Shown: piece by piece, positions 19,365 to 28,240 of the stretch
Position numbering within the stretch: the first letter of the stretch is position 1
Layout: the number at the start of each line of letters is the position of its first letter
Assembly: GCA_003427395.1 (NCBI GenBank)
Contig: BFEA01000385.1
Coordinates: forward strand, 416,726 to 445,195
From: Chara braunii
Taxonomy: Eukaryota > Streptophyta > Charophyceae > Charales > Characeae
DNA length: 28,470 nucleotides
Direction of reading: 5' to 3'
The notes under the pieces: generated by a model
The model's input: only the letters and a program-made list of their open reading frames with translations
Databases searched by the model: none
Told to the model about the DNA's origin: nothing
Made by a program: the position numbers and the translations under genes

Positions 19365-19552
19365 CGTCAACGCAGCATAGCAAGACTGAATGCTTGACTC
19401 ACTCGAGGCCACCCTCAAGTAACATTGGTCGAGGCTGTCCGACGTCGGGTGCTTTTCCCACAGTCGTCCAGATTGACTCATAGCTGAGGGCCCGGATTAT
19501 GCAGTTGCAGACTTCTCCCTTGGACCTGATGCTGTTTGGGTACCTGCATACA

Positions 19553-19798
19553 AACAAGTGTGCGCGCTTGACCAGCGGCCCGGGCTAGGTACCTTTGGAC
19601 TTTGACTGTTGGGATCCCGACAGTTGACCAAAGTCAACTGCCGCACGTCCAGGCCTTGAGTCCTCGTGTGTGGTTTTTTGCCCCTGTTTCAGCCTGGCCT
19701 GAGGGCGGCCGAGTCGGCCCTCAGGTTTTCCATGAGACATATGGCATGGGTTATTGCATTCTTGCAGGCTCAGTTTTCGAGTTCCATCGCAGAAAATA
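19553..19798. other. Element region between the coding end and the 3' LTR
   Basis: Non-coding. It includes an 8-bp inverted repeat CAGTTGAC-CAAA-GTCAACTG near 19621-19640. A polypurine tract was expected next to 19552 on the element strand, but the sequence there is not purine-rich. Confidence 0.5.
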
Positions 19799-20196
19799 TA
19801 TCAATTCTCCGTTAACTCACGTTCATATGCAGCAACAATATCAGGAGCAGTAGGTAGGAGTTCTTTCCTACTAAACCATGTGGCTTCAGATGGAGGTTGG
19901 GACTTGAACGTTACCTTGTACTACTTCTGAGGTCGTCCTTTGCCACCTGTAGAGAAATAGCCATGTTCCAATATTTTCTCAACTTCATAGCCTCCGTTCA
20001 TAGAAGGTGGAATCATAGATGGCCTATTTGGAATATTATCACTTTCTACATAAGGTAGCAGCTTAGACGCATGGAAGATAGGGTATGTCCTTAGGTGTCG
20101 AGGTATATCTATACGATAGGAAGGTCCCTCTTCACCTCCAGTTACTTTGAGAACTTCCCAGGGTCCATAGTAGACAGGTAGCAGTTTCTGAGACAT
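19799..20196 (-). pseudogene. Integrase C terminus with chromodomain-like end, broken
   Basis: The frame encodes LLPVYYGPWEV, YRIDIPRHLRTYPIFHASKL and then GGYEVEKILEHGYF, followed by GRPQK. The GPW...FHASKL block is the conserved end of gypsy integrase. The EVEKILEH start, together with YKVTFK and the EATWFSRKEL string after the stop, resembles the chromodomain of chromoviruses, which directs insertion by reading histone marks. A TAG at 19921-19923 interrupts the domain. The frame then continues to a TGA at about 19799. Confidence 0.82.
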
Positions 20197-20489
20197 TTTC
20201 TTCTTAGGAAAACTCTTTAGACTTGTCGAGCTTTTGTATGGTCTGGCGAAGCTTAGGGTGGTCCCCCACAGAATTCAAACACGGCAGGCGTTAACCCAGA
20301 CAAAGTCCCCTTGGAATTGTCAAGGACGACAATGTTTATTAGCTTGTTGAATCATTTGCAGTTGGGCTTTCTGTATGTTTTCCTCACCTTCTTAATGTTT
20401 TCTTCATACAAGACTGTGAATCCATCCCTACCTGGGGGTAGCCTACAAATCTGCTCCCTCGTTAATGCATCAATGGGACGCCTAGGCTT

Positions 20490-21212
20490 TCATCCTTTAT
20501 GCAGTGCATTAGGTGTTCTACCTGTAACAATATGTATACTGTTGTTATATGCACTAGCAATTTTGGGCAAGTTCTCATCCCAATCAATCTGGTCAGGACG
20601 GACATACATTCGCAAAAGTTGTTGACAGAGATGATTCATTTGCTCAGTTTGGCCATTCGTTTCAGGATGTCTTCCTGACGACATGGTCAACCTGGTTCCA
20701 TAGACTTCCATCAACTTTTGTCATTGTAGGCTGGTGAATCGAACATCTCTATCTGATATGATGGTTTTGGGAAATCCATACTCAGAGACCCATCGAATTT
20801 GAAACTTTTGAATGATTAGTTCGGTTCTAGCTTCAGCAGGCAAAGGAATGAACATAGCATACTTAGAGAATCTATCGACGATTACCATTACCTGAGTATT
20901 GTCATTTCGACTCTTAGTGAGGCTCATAAAGTCAATAGAGATAGACTCGCCTGGCTCACTTGGAATAGGCAGTGGTCGCAATAGTCCCATCGGATTCTCA
21001 TGTAAGGGCTTGTTCCTTTGACAGATAAGAGAAGTTCGCACATACGTTAGTATATCTTCCTTCATTCCTTTCCAGTCAAAACGTTCACGCACATCGACAT
21101 ACGTCTTCTTAAAACCAAAGTGACCTTCCGCATCATGGCATTCCCCAATGATTAGACTCTTGATTGGTTCTAGGTGAGGAACACACAATCGTTCTTCGGT
21201 TTTATCCACCAA
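20490..21212 (-). pseudogene. Integrase zinc-binding and catalytic core, broken
   Basis: The first part (21212-20721) has the zinc-binding His pair (HDAEGH) and the core aspartates in SIDFMSL and TIISDRDVRF. The second part (20714-20490) holds GRHPETNGQTEQMNH, containing the catalytic glutamate. A TGA at 20721-20723 separates them where the family usually has a tryptophan. The first zinc cysteine is replaced by serine (TSLICQRNK, where CxxC is usual). Retroviral-type DDE integrases insert the cDNA into the host genome. Confidence 0.93.
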
Positions 21213-21323
21213 GAAGAGTAAGCCATCAGTCGTACAATATTATGGAAACAACTCAGGGTTCTTTCGTAGAGTTCCTGTGATAGGATTCCACATAGGATCA
21301 CTCCTATAACCCTGGCGGATTTG

Positions 21324-21698
21324 TTATTTCAGTTCACTTCCAATATCGAGATGAGAGACAATAGTTCCAAAGAAGTCTGCATACCTGGACAAAGCATCCG
21401 CAATCACGTTAGACTTACCTTTGATGGTTTTCACCTTAAAGTCAAATGTGTCAAGGAATGCGAACCACCTTACCAACTTGTCGCAGAGCTTAGGTTGAGT
21501 CTTGATCCATTTCAAAGTAGAGTGATGAGAGGAGACAATGAAACGCCTTCCTAACAAGTAGTGCTTCCAGGTATCTAGTGCAGCAACTAAGGCATACAAT
21601 TCCCTTTCATAGGTGGAGTTGGCCACTTTCTCTGGCGGAAGTCTTCTGGACATAGACTCAATAGGTCTATATCTCTTATCGTCGTCTTGTTGTAGCAC
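21324..21698 (-). pseudogene. RNase H domain of gypsy pol, altered active site
   Basis: It shows ANSTYERELYALVAALDTWK, YLLGRRFIV, LDTFDFKVKTIKGKSNVIAD and ALSRYADF, the usual RNase H and connection motifs. The (T/S)DH active-site string reads SSHHSTLKW, so the catalytic aspartate has become histidine. RNase H removes the RNA strand during reverse transcription. Confidence 0.92.
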
Positions 21699-22440
21699 AG
21701 CCCCAATCCCATACTGACTTGCGTCAATTGGTCAGCAATCTTTAGGATAGGGTAGTGATTCAAAGCATATTTTAACCTTCTAAACAATGACTCACAGTCT
21801 TTGTCCCACAACCAAAGCTTTTCCTTTTTCAGCAGTCTTCTCATAGGAGCATTTATCAAGGAGAAGTTTTTGAGAACTTCCTATAGTAGCTAGCGAGTCC
21901 TAGGAAAGATCTTAGTTCAATTATGGTCTTAGGTTGTGGTCAATCTTTGATTGCTGTAATCTTTTTTTGTCTTGGTCTTAGTCCGTCTTCGTTCACTATA
22001 TGCCCTAAGTATAAGACTTCAGGCTTAGCAAACTCGGACTTCTTCGGATCAATTTGAAGTTGCCCTCGCGCAACTTCTGCAACACCATTCGTAAGTGTTT
22101 CTCATGATCTTCCAGTGCTCTACTGTACACTAGAATATCGTCTAGATAGACTACTACAAATTGATCAAGCCATTGTCGGAACAACTCGTTCATGGACCTT
22201 TGGAAGGTCGCAGGTGCGTTGGTCAAACCGAAAGGCATCACCACGAACTCATAGTGATCATACCTAGTTTGGAATGTCGTCTTGTGTTGATCCTCAGGAG
22301 CCACCTCGATCTGGTGGTACCCTGACTTTATATCAATCTTGCTAAAATATCTGCACCCCTGCAACTAATTCAATAGATCGTCAATACGCGGAAAAGGCTT
22401 CACGTTTTTGACAGTGACGGAGTTCAGCCCACGATAATTT
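21699..22440 (-). pseudogene. Reverse transcriptase of gypsy pol, broken
   Basis: An open piece at 22364-22005 contains [26 protein letters not shown] and the catalytic [11 protein letters not shown] (intact YLDD). Upstream a TAG at 22365-22367 interrupts the frame. Downstream a frameshift near 22060 moves the reading frame before [17 protein letters not shown] at 21940-21942 sits where a conserved tryptophan is expected. The thumb continues to about 21740 (INAPMRRLLKKEKLWLWD). The palm is otherwise well preserved. Confidence 0.93.
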
Positions 22441-22689
22441 ATACATAGATGAAGTTCACCTTCCTTTTTGGGAACAAATAAGACAGACGCAGCATAAGGA
22501 GATGAGCTAGGGCGAATCCATCCCTTGTCAGTAAGTTCTTGCAACTACTTTCGAAGTTCCTCAAGTTCCCTAGGAGACATTCGATAAATGGGACCCTTGG
22601 GAATCTTGCTTTCGGGAATGATCTCGATGGTGTGCTTAATAGCACACTCAGTAATTCCCATCGGCTCAGTTTGCAAGTCCTTGTATTCG
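22441..22689 (-). pseudogene. Linker between protease and reverse transcriptase
   Basis: Minus-strand frames in this part read as degraded pol sequence. They include strings such as PEGSPIYR-like and DKGWIRPS-like residues in shifting frames, typical of the start of gypsy reverse transcriptase, but no frame is open throughout. Confidence 0.55.
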
Positions 22690-23200
22690 TCAAGAAGTTT
22701 TTTCTATAAAAGGTGGATAGGATGAGGAACACTCACCTACTCGCTCGACAAGCACCATCATCACCTCCTGATTTAACTTTTTCTTAACTACCATCGAACG
22801 AAAAGTTGGATAACTCGTATAACAGAAAGACAAAGTAGAGTCAGAGCCAGACCTATGATATAACTTTATAGTGCGTAATTCGGACTTTTCGTCCTTGAGT
22901 TTGACAATTTTATTTTTGAACCTAACCTCTGGGTCGGCCTCCTCGTGCCAATCCATTCCCAATATTATATCAAATGGCAGGTTCTTTTCTATTAGGAAGG
23001 AAGAATACTTCGTGTAAGATCGTTTTTCCTTCCTTTGTCCTGAAATAGTATTTGACACGATCGACGTATTGAGAGACAGTAATCGTGCTCTTGTCAGCCA
23101 GTATAGACGTGATAGGTCGAGGTAAATCCTTTACCTTCATTCCCAGATGCAATTTGTGAATTGCCTTCTCTGAGATATAAGACCGCGTCGATCCGACAGT
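22690..23200 (-). pseudogene. Retropepsin-type protease region, broken
   Basis: Two frames carry the family pattern. VGSTRSYISEKAI and GMKVKDLPRPI lie around 23100-23198, and NLPFDIILGMDWHEE is near 22950-22980. The active-site aspartate expected just before GST(R/H)S is missing in the open frame (T-V-G-S-T). An extra base near 23199 may have shifted it. The second frame runs on to 22690, where a stop precedes the linker to the reverse transcriptase. Confidence 0.85.
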
Positions 23201-23514
23201 GCACCAACTCGCGTGTGCGCGATCTCAATTTCTGCGACATGACTCACCCTTAGACTTCGCTTTCTTCGCCCATGAACTCCGTAATGCTATGAGTTCATTG
23301 TCGAGCTCATCAAGGGAATCGTGCAGTGAGACAGAACAAAGTATTGTGTCAAGGTGGTCTGGACGACGGGCAGAAGAAGAGTCATCCTCTGCCTTAACAG
23401 TCGAAGGGGTTGAAGGGGTTGTAGGCGCTTTACCTTTGTCTAAACCCTTCGACCCAGTAGGAGCAGATGCTACTCCTACTGGCTGCTTGCTTTTGGGTTT
23501 CGAATAAGTGGGCA
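23201..23514 (-). pseudogene. Gag-pol linker, Lys/Ser/Pro-rich
   Basis: A frame shifted from the zinc knuckle encodes KPKSKQPVGVASAPTGSKG, then STVKAEDDSSS and DELDNELIALRSSWAKKAKS. It looks like a disordered linker after the nucleocapsid. It has no recognised domain. Confidence 0.6.
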
Positions 23515-24084
23515 TCAGGCTATCACATGTCCCACGGTGCCACACTTGAGGCACTGGCGGTTGTCCATCTTGGACTGCCATTCCTCATGTGTCATGTTCA
23601 TCTTCTCCCACAACTTCCCAAATGCTATGTCGGGATGCTCGGGGAACGAGCGTGGCCTCTTCTTCTTCCGTTGGCCTTGGTCCCGCTTGTTGGTCATGAC
23701 AGCAGTAACTTCACCCTTCCCGGACTCACTGCTGCTTGTACCACCTCCTCCCTCAGTTTCTTCAAGTGGTAACTTCTCTACAGGCTCATCATCAAATAGC
23801 ACAAGCATGTGGTCCTGGCGCTTTTGCCGCCAAAGGACCCGCTTACCATATCCACCAACCGGTCCCGATTTCACTACCGAAGCGTACAACCCTTTTACTT
23901 GAGCGGTCATCTGCTCTCTCTAGAGAGCGAGATCGCAAAACTGCCGGTATTTATCCTTACCAGACTTCGATTCTGCCACGAGCTGTCCACGAATAGGCTC
24001 GGGCAAAGCACGTGAGTAGATATAAAGGACCTGGTTGTCTTGTAGGTCCAGTCCAGGTACCTGCAACAGACGATCAACTTCACG
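23515..24084 (-). pseudogene. Gag C-terminal half and zinc knuckle, interrupted
   Basis: After the TAG at 24085-24087 the same frame continues as gag-like sequence (REVDRLLQVPG, RALPEPIRGQLV) to a TAG at 23920-23922. It then runs through a basic stretch (KRDQGQRKKKRPRSF) to a CCHC zinc knuckle, CLKCGTVGH. A TGA at 23515-23517 lies one codon before the last cysteine of the knuckle, whose TGC codon is still present. Nucleocapsid knuckles bind and package the element's RNA. Confidence 0.88.
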
Positions 24085-25065
24085 CTACAAAGCTTCAACC
24101 AAAGTCCAACGTTTCTGGCCAATGGTGGTGAGTTCGTCGAAGGCCTTATCGGCCGTCGTCTTATCCAGGAACCTCTCCTTAATCTTTTGGAGAAATTGTC
24201 TGAGATTCGGTGTCTTCGCCCACTCGCCGGTGTCTTCAAAGCCAGTAGCATTGGCTTCGGCCAGCACCCATTCCTTAGCCACTCCTCCCAAACACAACGT
24301 GGAGAAAGCGACCTGACTCTCGGGCTCAACGGGTGTTGTCCCTACGTAAGTCTGGATTTCGGCAATCCACAGCAACATGTTTTCTTCCTTTTTGTTACTG
24401 TAGGTAAACGACAATTTCATCTTAACCTTTTCCTTTTTCTTCGGCTCCTCCGCTTCCTTAACTGGTTTTTCCTTCTTAGCCGGTTCTTCTTTCTTCTCAG
24501 CCGGTTCTTCTTTCTTTCGTGCCGGTTCCTGGGATTCTTTCTTCGAGGGTTCGGGTTTGTCTTCCTTCCACATTGCATCTTTCAGAAGTTTCTCTTGGGG
24601 TGGTTTCCTTTCTACTTCCCCCTTCTTCTCCTCCTCAAAACTCACCTTGTCCTTTCCTTTCATCATTCTCATCATAGTTTCTAATGAGACAGTGTTAGAA
24701 TCTATCTTCTTTTCAAGATGAACAAGATAAGCCATAATAGATTGCAACACGGATGACAGATCAGTCTCAACTTCCTCGAAGTGAAACCGTTCCCTCATTT
24801 CCTCCAACATTTTTTCTTGCTGTTCTTTTTCTTCTTTCCTTTTTCGGAACTCTTCAATCTTTCTTCTCTTTTCCCTTAAGGTACTTTCTAATTGTCTGAC
24901 ATTTTCCTCTTTGACTTCCACAGACAGTTGTGGTTCCACTTTCTTTTCTTCTTTCTTCCCTTCTTCCCCTTTTCCAATCTTTTCCATTTGCTCGGCAACA
25001 TACCGGTCAAGGGCTAACCGCCCTTGCTTTATAAGGTCCCCGACCCTCCGACCGGTTTCCATCAT
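24085..25065 (-). pseudogene. Gag N-terminal half with Lys/Glu-rich extension
   Basis: This 326-aa open frame starts MMETGRRVGDL. Residues of about 35-95 form a Glu/Lys/Arg coiled coil. About 145-210 is a Lys/Glu/Pro low-complexity region built on KKEEPA-like repeats. About 213-326 is a retrotransposon capsid-type domain (LLWIAEIQTYV, LRQFLQKIKERFLDKT). It ends at a TAG that interrupts the domain. The usual start may lie further upstream: an 11-bp duplication at 25120-25141 shifts the frame there. Confidence 0.88.
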
Positions 25066-25119
25066 CTCAACAGCAGTTTCAGTGGTCTCGAGTTCATTCT
25101 TTGCAGCTCGCAGGTTGAA

Positions 25120-25355
25120 CTGTCCGTGAACTGTCCGTGAACGTGCTGTTCAGCTGCTGGACCAGCACCATGTATCTCACCAAGCAATTGACGACGAAGG
25201 CCCTTTAAAGTTTGCCTTCTTGCGTCAATCTGCCCACGAGTTTTCAATTCCCCCCCTTCGGCATCGGCATAAACAATGACAGGGATATGAAAGAAGAGAA
25301 GTGGAATGAACCGCGTCAGAATGGAGGCACACAGACTTTTCCAGAGAGAGTTCAT
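25120..25355 (-). pseudogene. Upstream Gag leader with hydrophobic segment, frameshifted
   Basis: On the minus strand a frame from the Met at 25355 (MNSLWKSL) contains a hydrophobic stretch (IPLLFFHIPVIVY), then a charged region (RGQIDARRQTLKGLRRQLLG). It leaves frame at the 11-bp duplication CTGTCCGTGAA at 25120-25141. Without the extra 11 bases it would run into the 25065 gag frame, so it is probably the original gag start. The hydrophobic segment resembles a signal or membrane anchor, which is unusual for Gag. Confidence 0.6.
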
Positions 25356-25382
25356 TTTCCTACGCATGTAAATGCCGCACAA

Positions 25383-26171
25383 TAAATCAAATCAAAAGAC
25401 AAAAAAAATTCCACAGCATGCGCAACTTCCACAGCAAGAATAATCAACAAAAGAAATGAGTTCTCAATCGATTTCTCTATTCTAACTTTGCTGTCTGTTT
25501 TCTATGAGATGACGCTCTACAGCGACAGGTACCGCAGCCACGGCCAGTGTGATCAAGACAAACAGCACAGTTGTGAGTACACACGGCAACCACAGACAAT
25601 CAACAGGTAAGTAGAAAGCCAGCACAGCAATACAGTCAATGGTTAGCTCCTACTGTACCATCTGCAGAAGCAATGCAATCATCAACAACAAGTGCACACT
25701 CACACTCTCAGCAGCCTGTGTGCATGCCACGTGTCACCCCTGGCATGCCAACGCAGCAGTACTGCCATGTCAGCATCAAGGACCAGAACGGTCTACAAGG
25801 AGGGATGCCATGTTGCAATGCAGGTCTGCTACACACTCAACACTGGTATGCCACTTCGAATGCAGCATCATCAGGCAACAACGACACAGGTATGTGCCAC
25901 ATCAGACCATGCCCTGCATTTCACCACATGCCACATCAACAGTACCAGCGCCACGTCAGCCTGTTGCCAACGAAGCGCTCGCCGGTGTAGATCTTCAATG
26001 CATCATCTTCAAGGGACAGTTGCTCGCACGTGCAATACTATCATGTCTAGACTTGCGGTAGGACCGCGCGCGTTAATAAACGCGTTTCGTTTTGCACATG
26101 CGGCACTTCCCACTTACCTGGGTGCCACGTCAACACCTGACAGCAGACAGCAGATTGCGATGAAGAAGTTT
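25383..26171 (-). other. Untranslated leader of the element
   Basis: The region between the gag start and the primer binding site is non-coding on the element strand. It is rich in CACATCA and GCCAC words that echo the LTR minisatellite. A + strand open frame of 187 codons at 25692-26255 overlaps it, but it has no recognisable motif and runs into the LTR. Confidence 0.6.
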
Positions 26172-26185
26172 GCTCCGATATACCA
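26172..26185 (-). promoter_or_regulatory. Candidate primer binding site
   Basis: On the element strand TGGTATATCGGAGC lies three bases inside the right LTR end (26189). Many plant gypsy elements use the 3' end of initiator tRNA-Met, giving TGGTATCAGAGC. The first six bases match, and the rest fits only with a small insertion and changes. Confidence 0.5.
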
Positions 26186-26188
26186 AAT

Positions 26189-27326
26189 TGAAATGAACCC
26201 TGTCTGGCAGATACTCAGAAGTCGTCAAACCTCAGTAGTCTCATTATCTGCATGAAAGTCTCCAAATCGTGAAGTGATATCTCACACAGTAACTCATTAC
26301 CATCACATGAAGAGAGTGGAGGGGGAACAGACAAAGGCGAAGAAGAAAGATCACACAATAATCCTATAGATCCATCTTCGTCTCCGGGCTTCTTCCCTCT
26401 CCACATCAACAATGATAATAAGTTTATTCCTGATCACACACAGTAGTGCCACGTGGTAACTCGTAAAGACCATGAGGACATAGCAGATTCGAGTGCCGAC
26501 GTCAACCTCAGGTGAGTACCCGATCTCCTTCATCCACAGATCCCGATCTTCCTCCTTCACGCAACCAGTCACCTCATGTAGTCAGCGTATACAGTGCCAC
26601 GTCAGCAACCGCGATAGGTGGGATATGCCACATCATCAGTGAAGACCATAAGCAGCGACACATCAGCATGAAACCAGAGGCAGCGCCACATCAATGTAGA
26701 CCAGAGGTAGTGCCACATCAGCATGCAATGCAGACCAGAAGTAGCGCCACATCAGCATGCAATGTAGACCAGAGGTAGCGCTACATCAGCATGCAATGTG
26801 GACCAGAGGTAGCGCCACATCAGCATACAATGTAGACCAGAGGTAGCGCCACATCAGCATGCAATGTAGACCAGAGGTAGCGCCACATTAGCATGCAATG
26901 TAAACCAGAGGTAGCGCCACATCAGCATGCAATGTAGACCAGAGGTAGCACCACATCAGCATGCAATGTAGAGGTAGCGCCACACCAGCATCCCACCTCA
27001 GCAAGGCTGGCGCAATAATGCAGAAGCGCCAGCATGCTGCCTCCACCTTGTGCAGTCGTCGGCAACGCCTGTGCACAGCCAGCGTGTAGCCGGCATCACG
27101 CCAGCATGAAGCCAGGGTCTAGTCAAAGTCGAGCCAGCGTCAAAGCAGCATAGCAAGACTGAATGCTTGACTCACTCGAGGCCAGCCTTAAGTAACATTG
27201 GTCGAGGCTGTCCGGCCTCGGGTGCTTTTCCCACAGTCGTCCAGATTGACTCACAGCTTGAGGGCCCGGATTATGCAGTTGCAGACTTCTCCCTTGGACC
27301 TGATGCTGTCTGGGTACCTGCATACA
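26189..27326 (-). repeat. Right LTR (5' LTR of the element)
   Basis: It starts TGAAATGAACCC and ends GCATACA, giving TG...CA. It would drive transcription toward lower coordinates. AATAAA is present on the element strand near 26420, where the left LTR has AATATA. It carries eight units of the same 34-bp minisatellite as the left LTR. The base after its end (27327) begins unrelated sequence. Confidence 0.9.
26690..26985. repeat. 34-bp minisatellite in right LTR, eight units
   Basis: The same unit and the same number of copies as in the left LTR occur every 34 bp from about 26721 to 26959. Shared unit-specific variants (for example CACATTAGCATGCAATGTAA as sixth unit) show that the array was copied as a block when the element inserted. 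Confidence 0.93.
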
Positions 27327-27334
27327 GTGTTGCA

Positions 27335-27428
27335 CACCCCGACGGTCGGCGGCCCTTGACTGGTCGGCTGCCGACCCGCCGACCGATCGGCTGGTCGGCA
27401 CCCAGCAGTCGGGGATCATCGGCGCCCC

Positions 27429-27459
<31 letters not shown>
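27335..27459. other. GC-rich palindromic cluster followed by T tract
   Basis: Nested inverted repeats occur here: GGTCGGC-T-GCCGACC, CCGATCGG, and outer arms CCCCGAC...GTCGGGG. They are followed by T8-C-T17 at 27434-27459. On the opposite strand the T tract would be a poly-A tail with body to its right, so a retroposed insertion on the minus strand is possible. Confidence 0.6.
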
Positions 27460-27460
<1 letters not shown>

Positions 27461-27469
27461 GATCCAGAA

Positions 27470-27514
27470 CCCCTAATAACCCCACTCACACCCCCATAGC
27501 GGCCCCCAATACCC
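27470..27514 (-). other. Predicted G-quadruplex motif
   Basis: On the minus strand there are five runs of three to five G, separated by loops TATT, CCGCTAT, TGTGAGT and TTATTA, which satisfies the usual G3+N1-7 rule. The surrounding 140 bases of the + strand are C-rich with very few G. Confidence 0.7.
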
Positions 27515-27987
27515 GCATACACCAACCTAACACTCCCGAACCGCCCCCAACATCCTTATTAAACCCTCCAATATCCCCTATATCACCCCTATACTCCGCC
27601 TATGCTCCAACCCATACCTGCAGCGTATTTCGTGCGCGCGAGCTCCGCACATGCGGCGCATAACGCACGTGTAAGCATGCACGCGCACGTGATGCAACGC
27701 ACCCCAATAAATAGGGTATAAAAAAAAAAATTGGAGAAGGCTGGCTGAGGTAGCCAATGGTGCACCTCCCCACAGAAAAAAAAAATATGGCCCACGTATT
27801 CCTTGTTGAATAGTCTTTTTCGCGGAGGACCCAAGCAGTACATATGCAAGGGTCCCAACATCTCAAGAGATGTGCAGCAAATTTCGTATGAAAGAGGAGC
27901 AGGCAGCAATATATGTTCTGGATCTTAAGTCAGGTCTGCTTTCGAGAAGTTATGGGCTACAAGTTACAGCTACTTACTACCGCAGCT

Positions 27988-28240
27988 CTCTCTTTCTTTT
28001 GTTTCTTTTTCCTACGAGCAGTGGCCCTAAGGGCCTTGCTCCACTCGTCACCAGCACAACAGACAAAACATATGGCTGCGTATGGTTCCATGTTCTAGCA
28101 GAAGATTCATTCCTAGCTTTCTTTTGTTTCCTTTTCCTACGACAAGTGGCCCTAAGGGCCTTGCTTCACTCGTCACCACTTGCACAAAAGACAAAACATA
28201 TGGCGGCGTACGGTTCCATGTTCTAGCAGAAGATTCATTC
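27988..28240. repeat. Tandem duplication, 125-bp unit, two copies
   Basis: A unit beginning CTTTCTTTTGTTTC and containing GTGGCCCTAAGGGCCTTGCT and GTTCCATGTTCTAGCAGAAG occurs at about 27992 and 28117. There are a handful of differences and a small indel (CCAGCACAACAG against CCACTTGCACAAAAG). Confidence 0.9.

Larger units (their letters stand above)
18371..19552 (-). repeat. Left LTR (3' LTR of the element)
   Basis: It aligns with the right LTR from TCTGGCAGATACTCAG (18381 against 26203) to GGGTACCTGCATACA (ending 19552 against 27326). Its inner end reads TGTATGCAGG on the element strand, a proper TG start. The outer end, TCAGATGATC, has lost the TG and a few bases seen in the right copy. 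It contains the 34-bp minisatellite and a 22-bp unit present three times, which explains most of its 44-48 bp of extra length. No purine-rich polypurine tract is evident just inside it. Confidence 0.9.
18371..27326 (-). mobile_element. Ty3/gypsy LTR retrotransposon (chromovirus-like), defective
   Basis: Two similar LTRs (left 18371-19552, right 26189-27326) enclose a minus-strand gag-pol with the order gag, zinc knuckle, protease, reverse transcriptase, RNase H, integrase, chromodomain-like end. Integrase after RNase H defines Ty3/gypsy. The LTR outer ends follow TG...CA for the right copy. The coding region has at least seven in-frame stops and several frameshifts, so it cannot move on its own. 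In the first 220 aligned LTR bases I count eight substitutions, which points to an old but not ancient insertion. No matching 5-bp target duplication is visible. It lies downstream of and antisense to the TPR-like exons, possibly inside that gene's next intron. Confidence 0.93.

Noticed and set aside
25692-26255. 187-codon plus-strand open frame
   Set aside because: It lies in the element's leader, is antisense to its transcription and extends into the LTR. Its composition follows the CACATCA repeats and has no domain.
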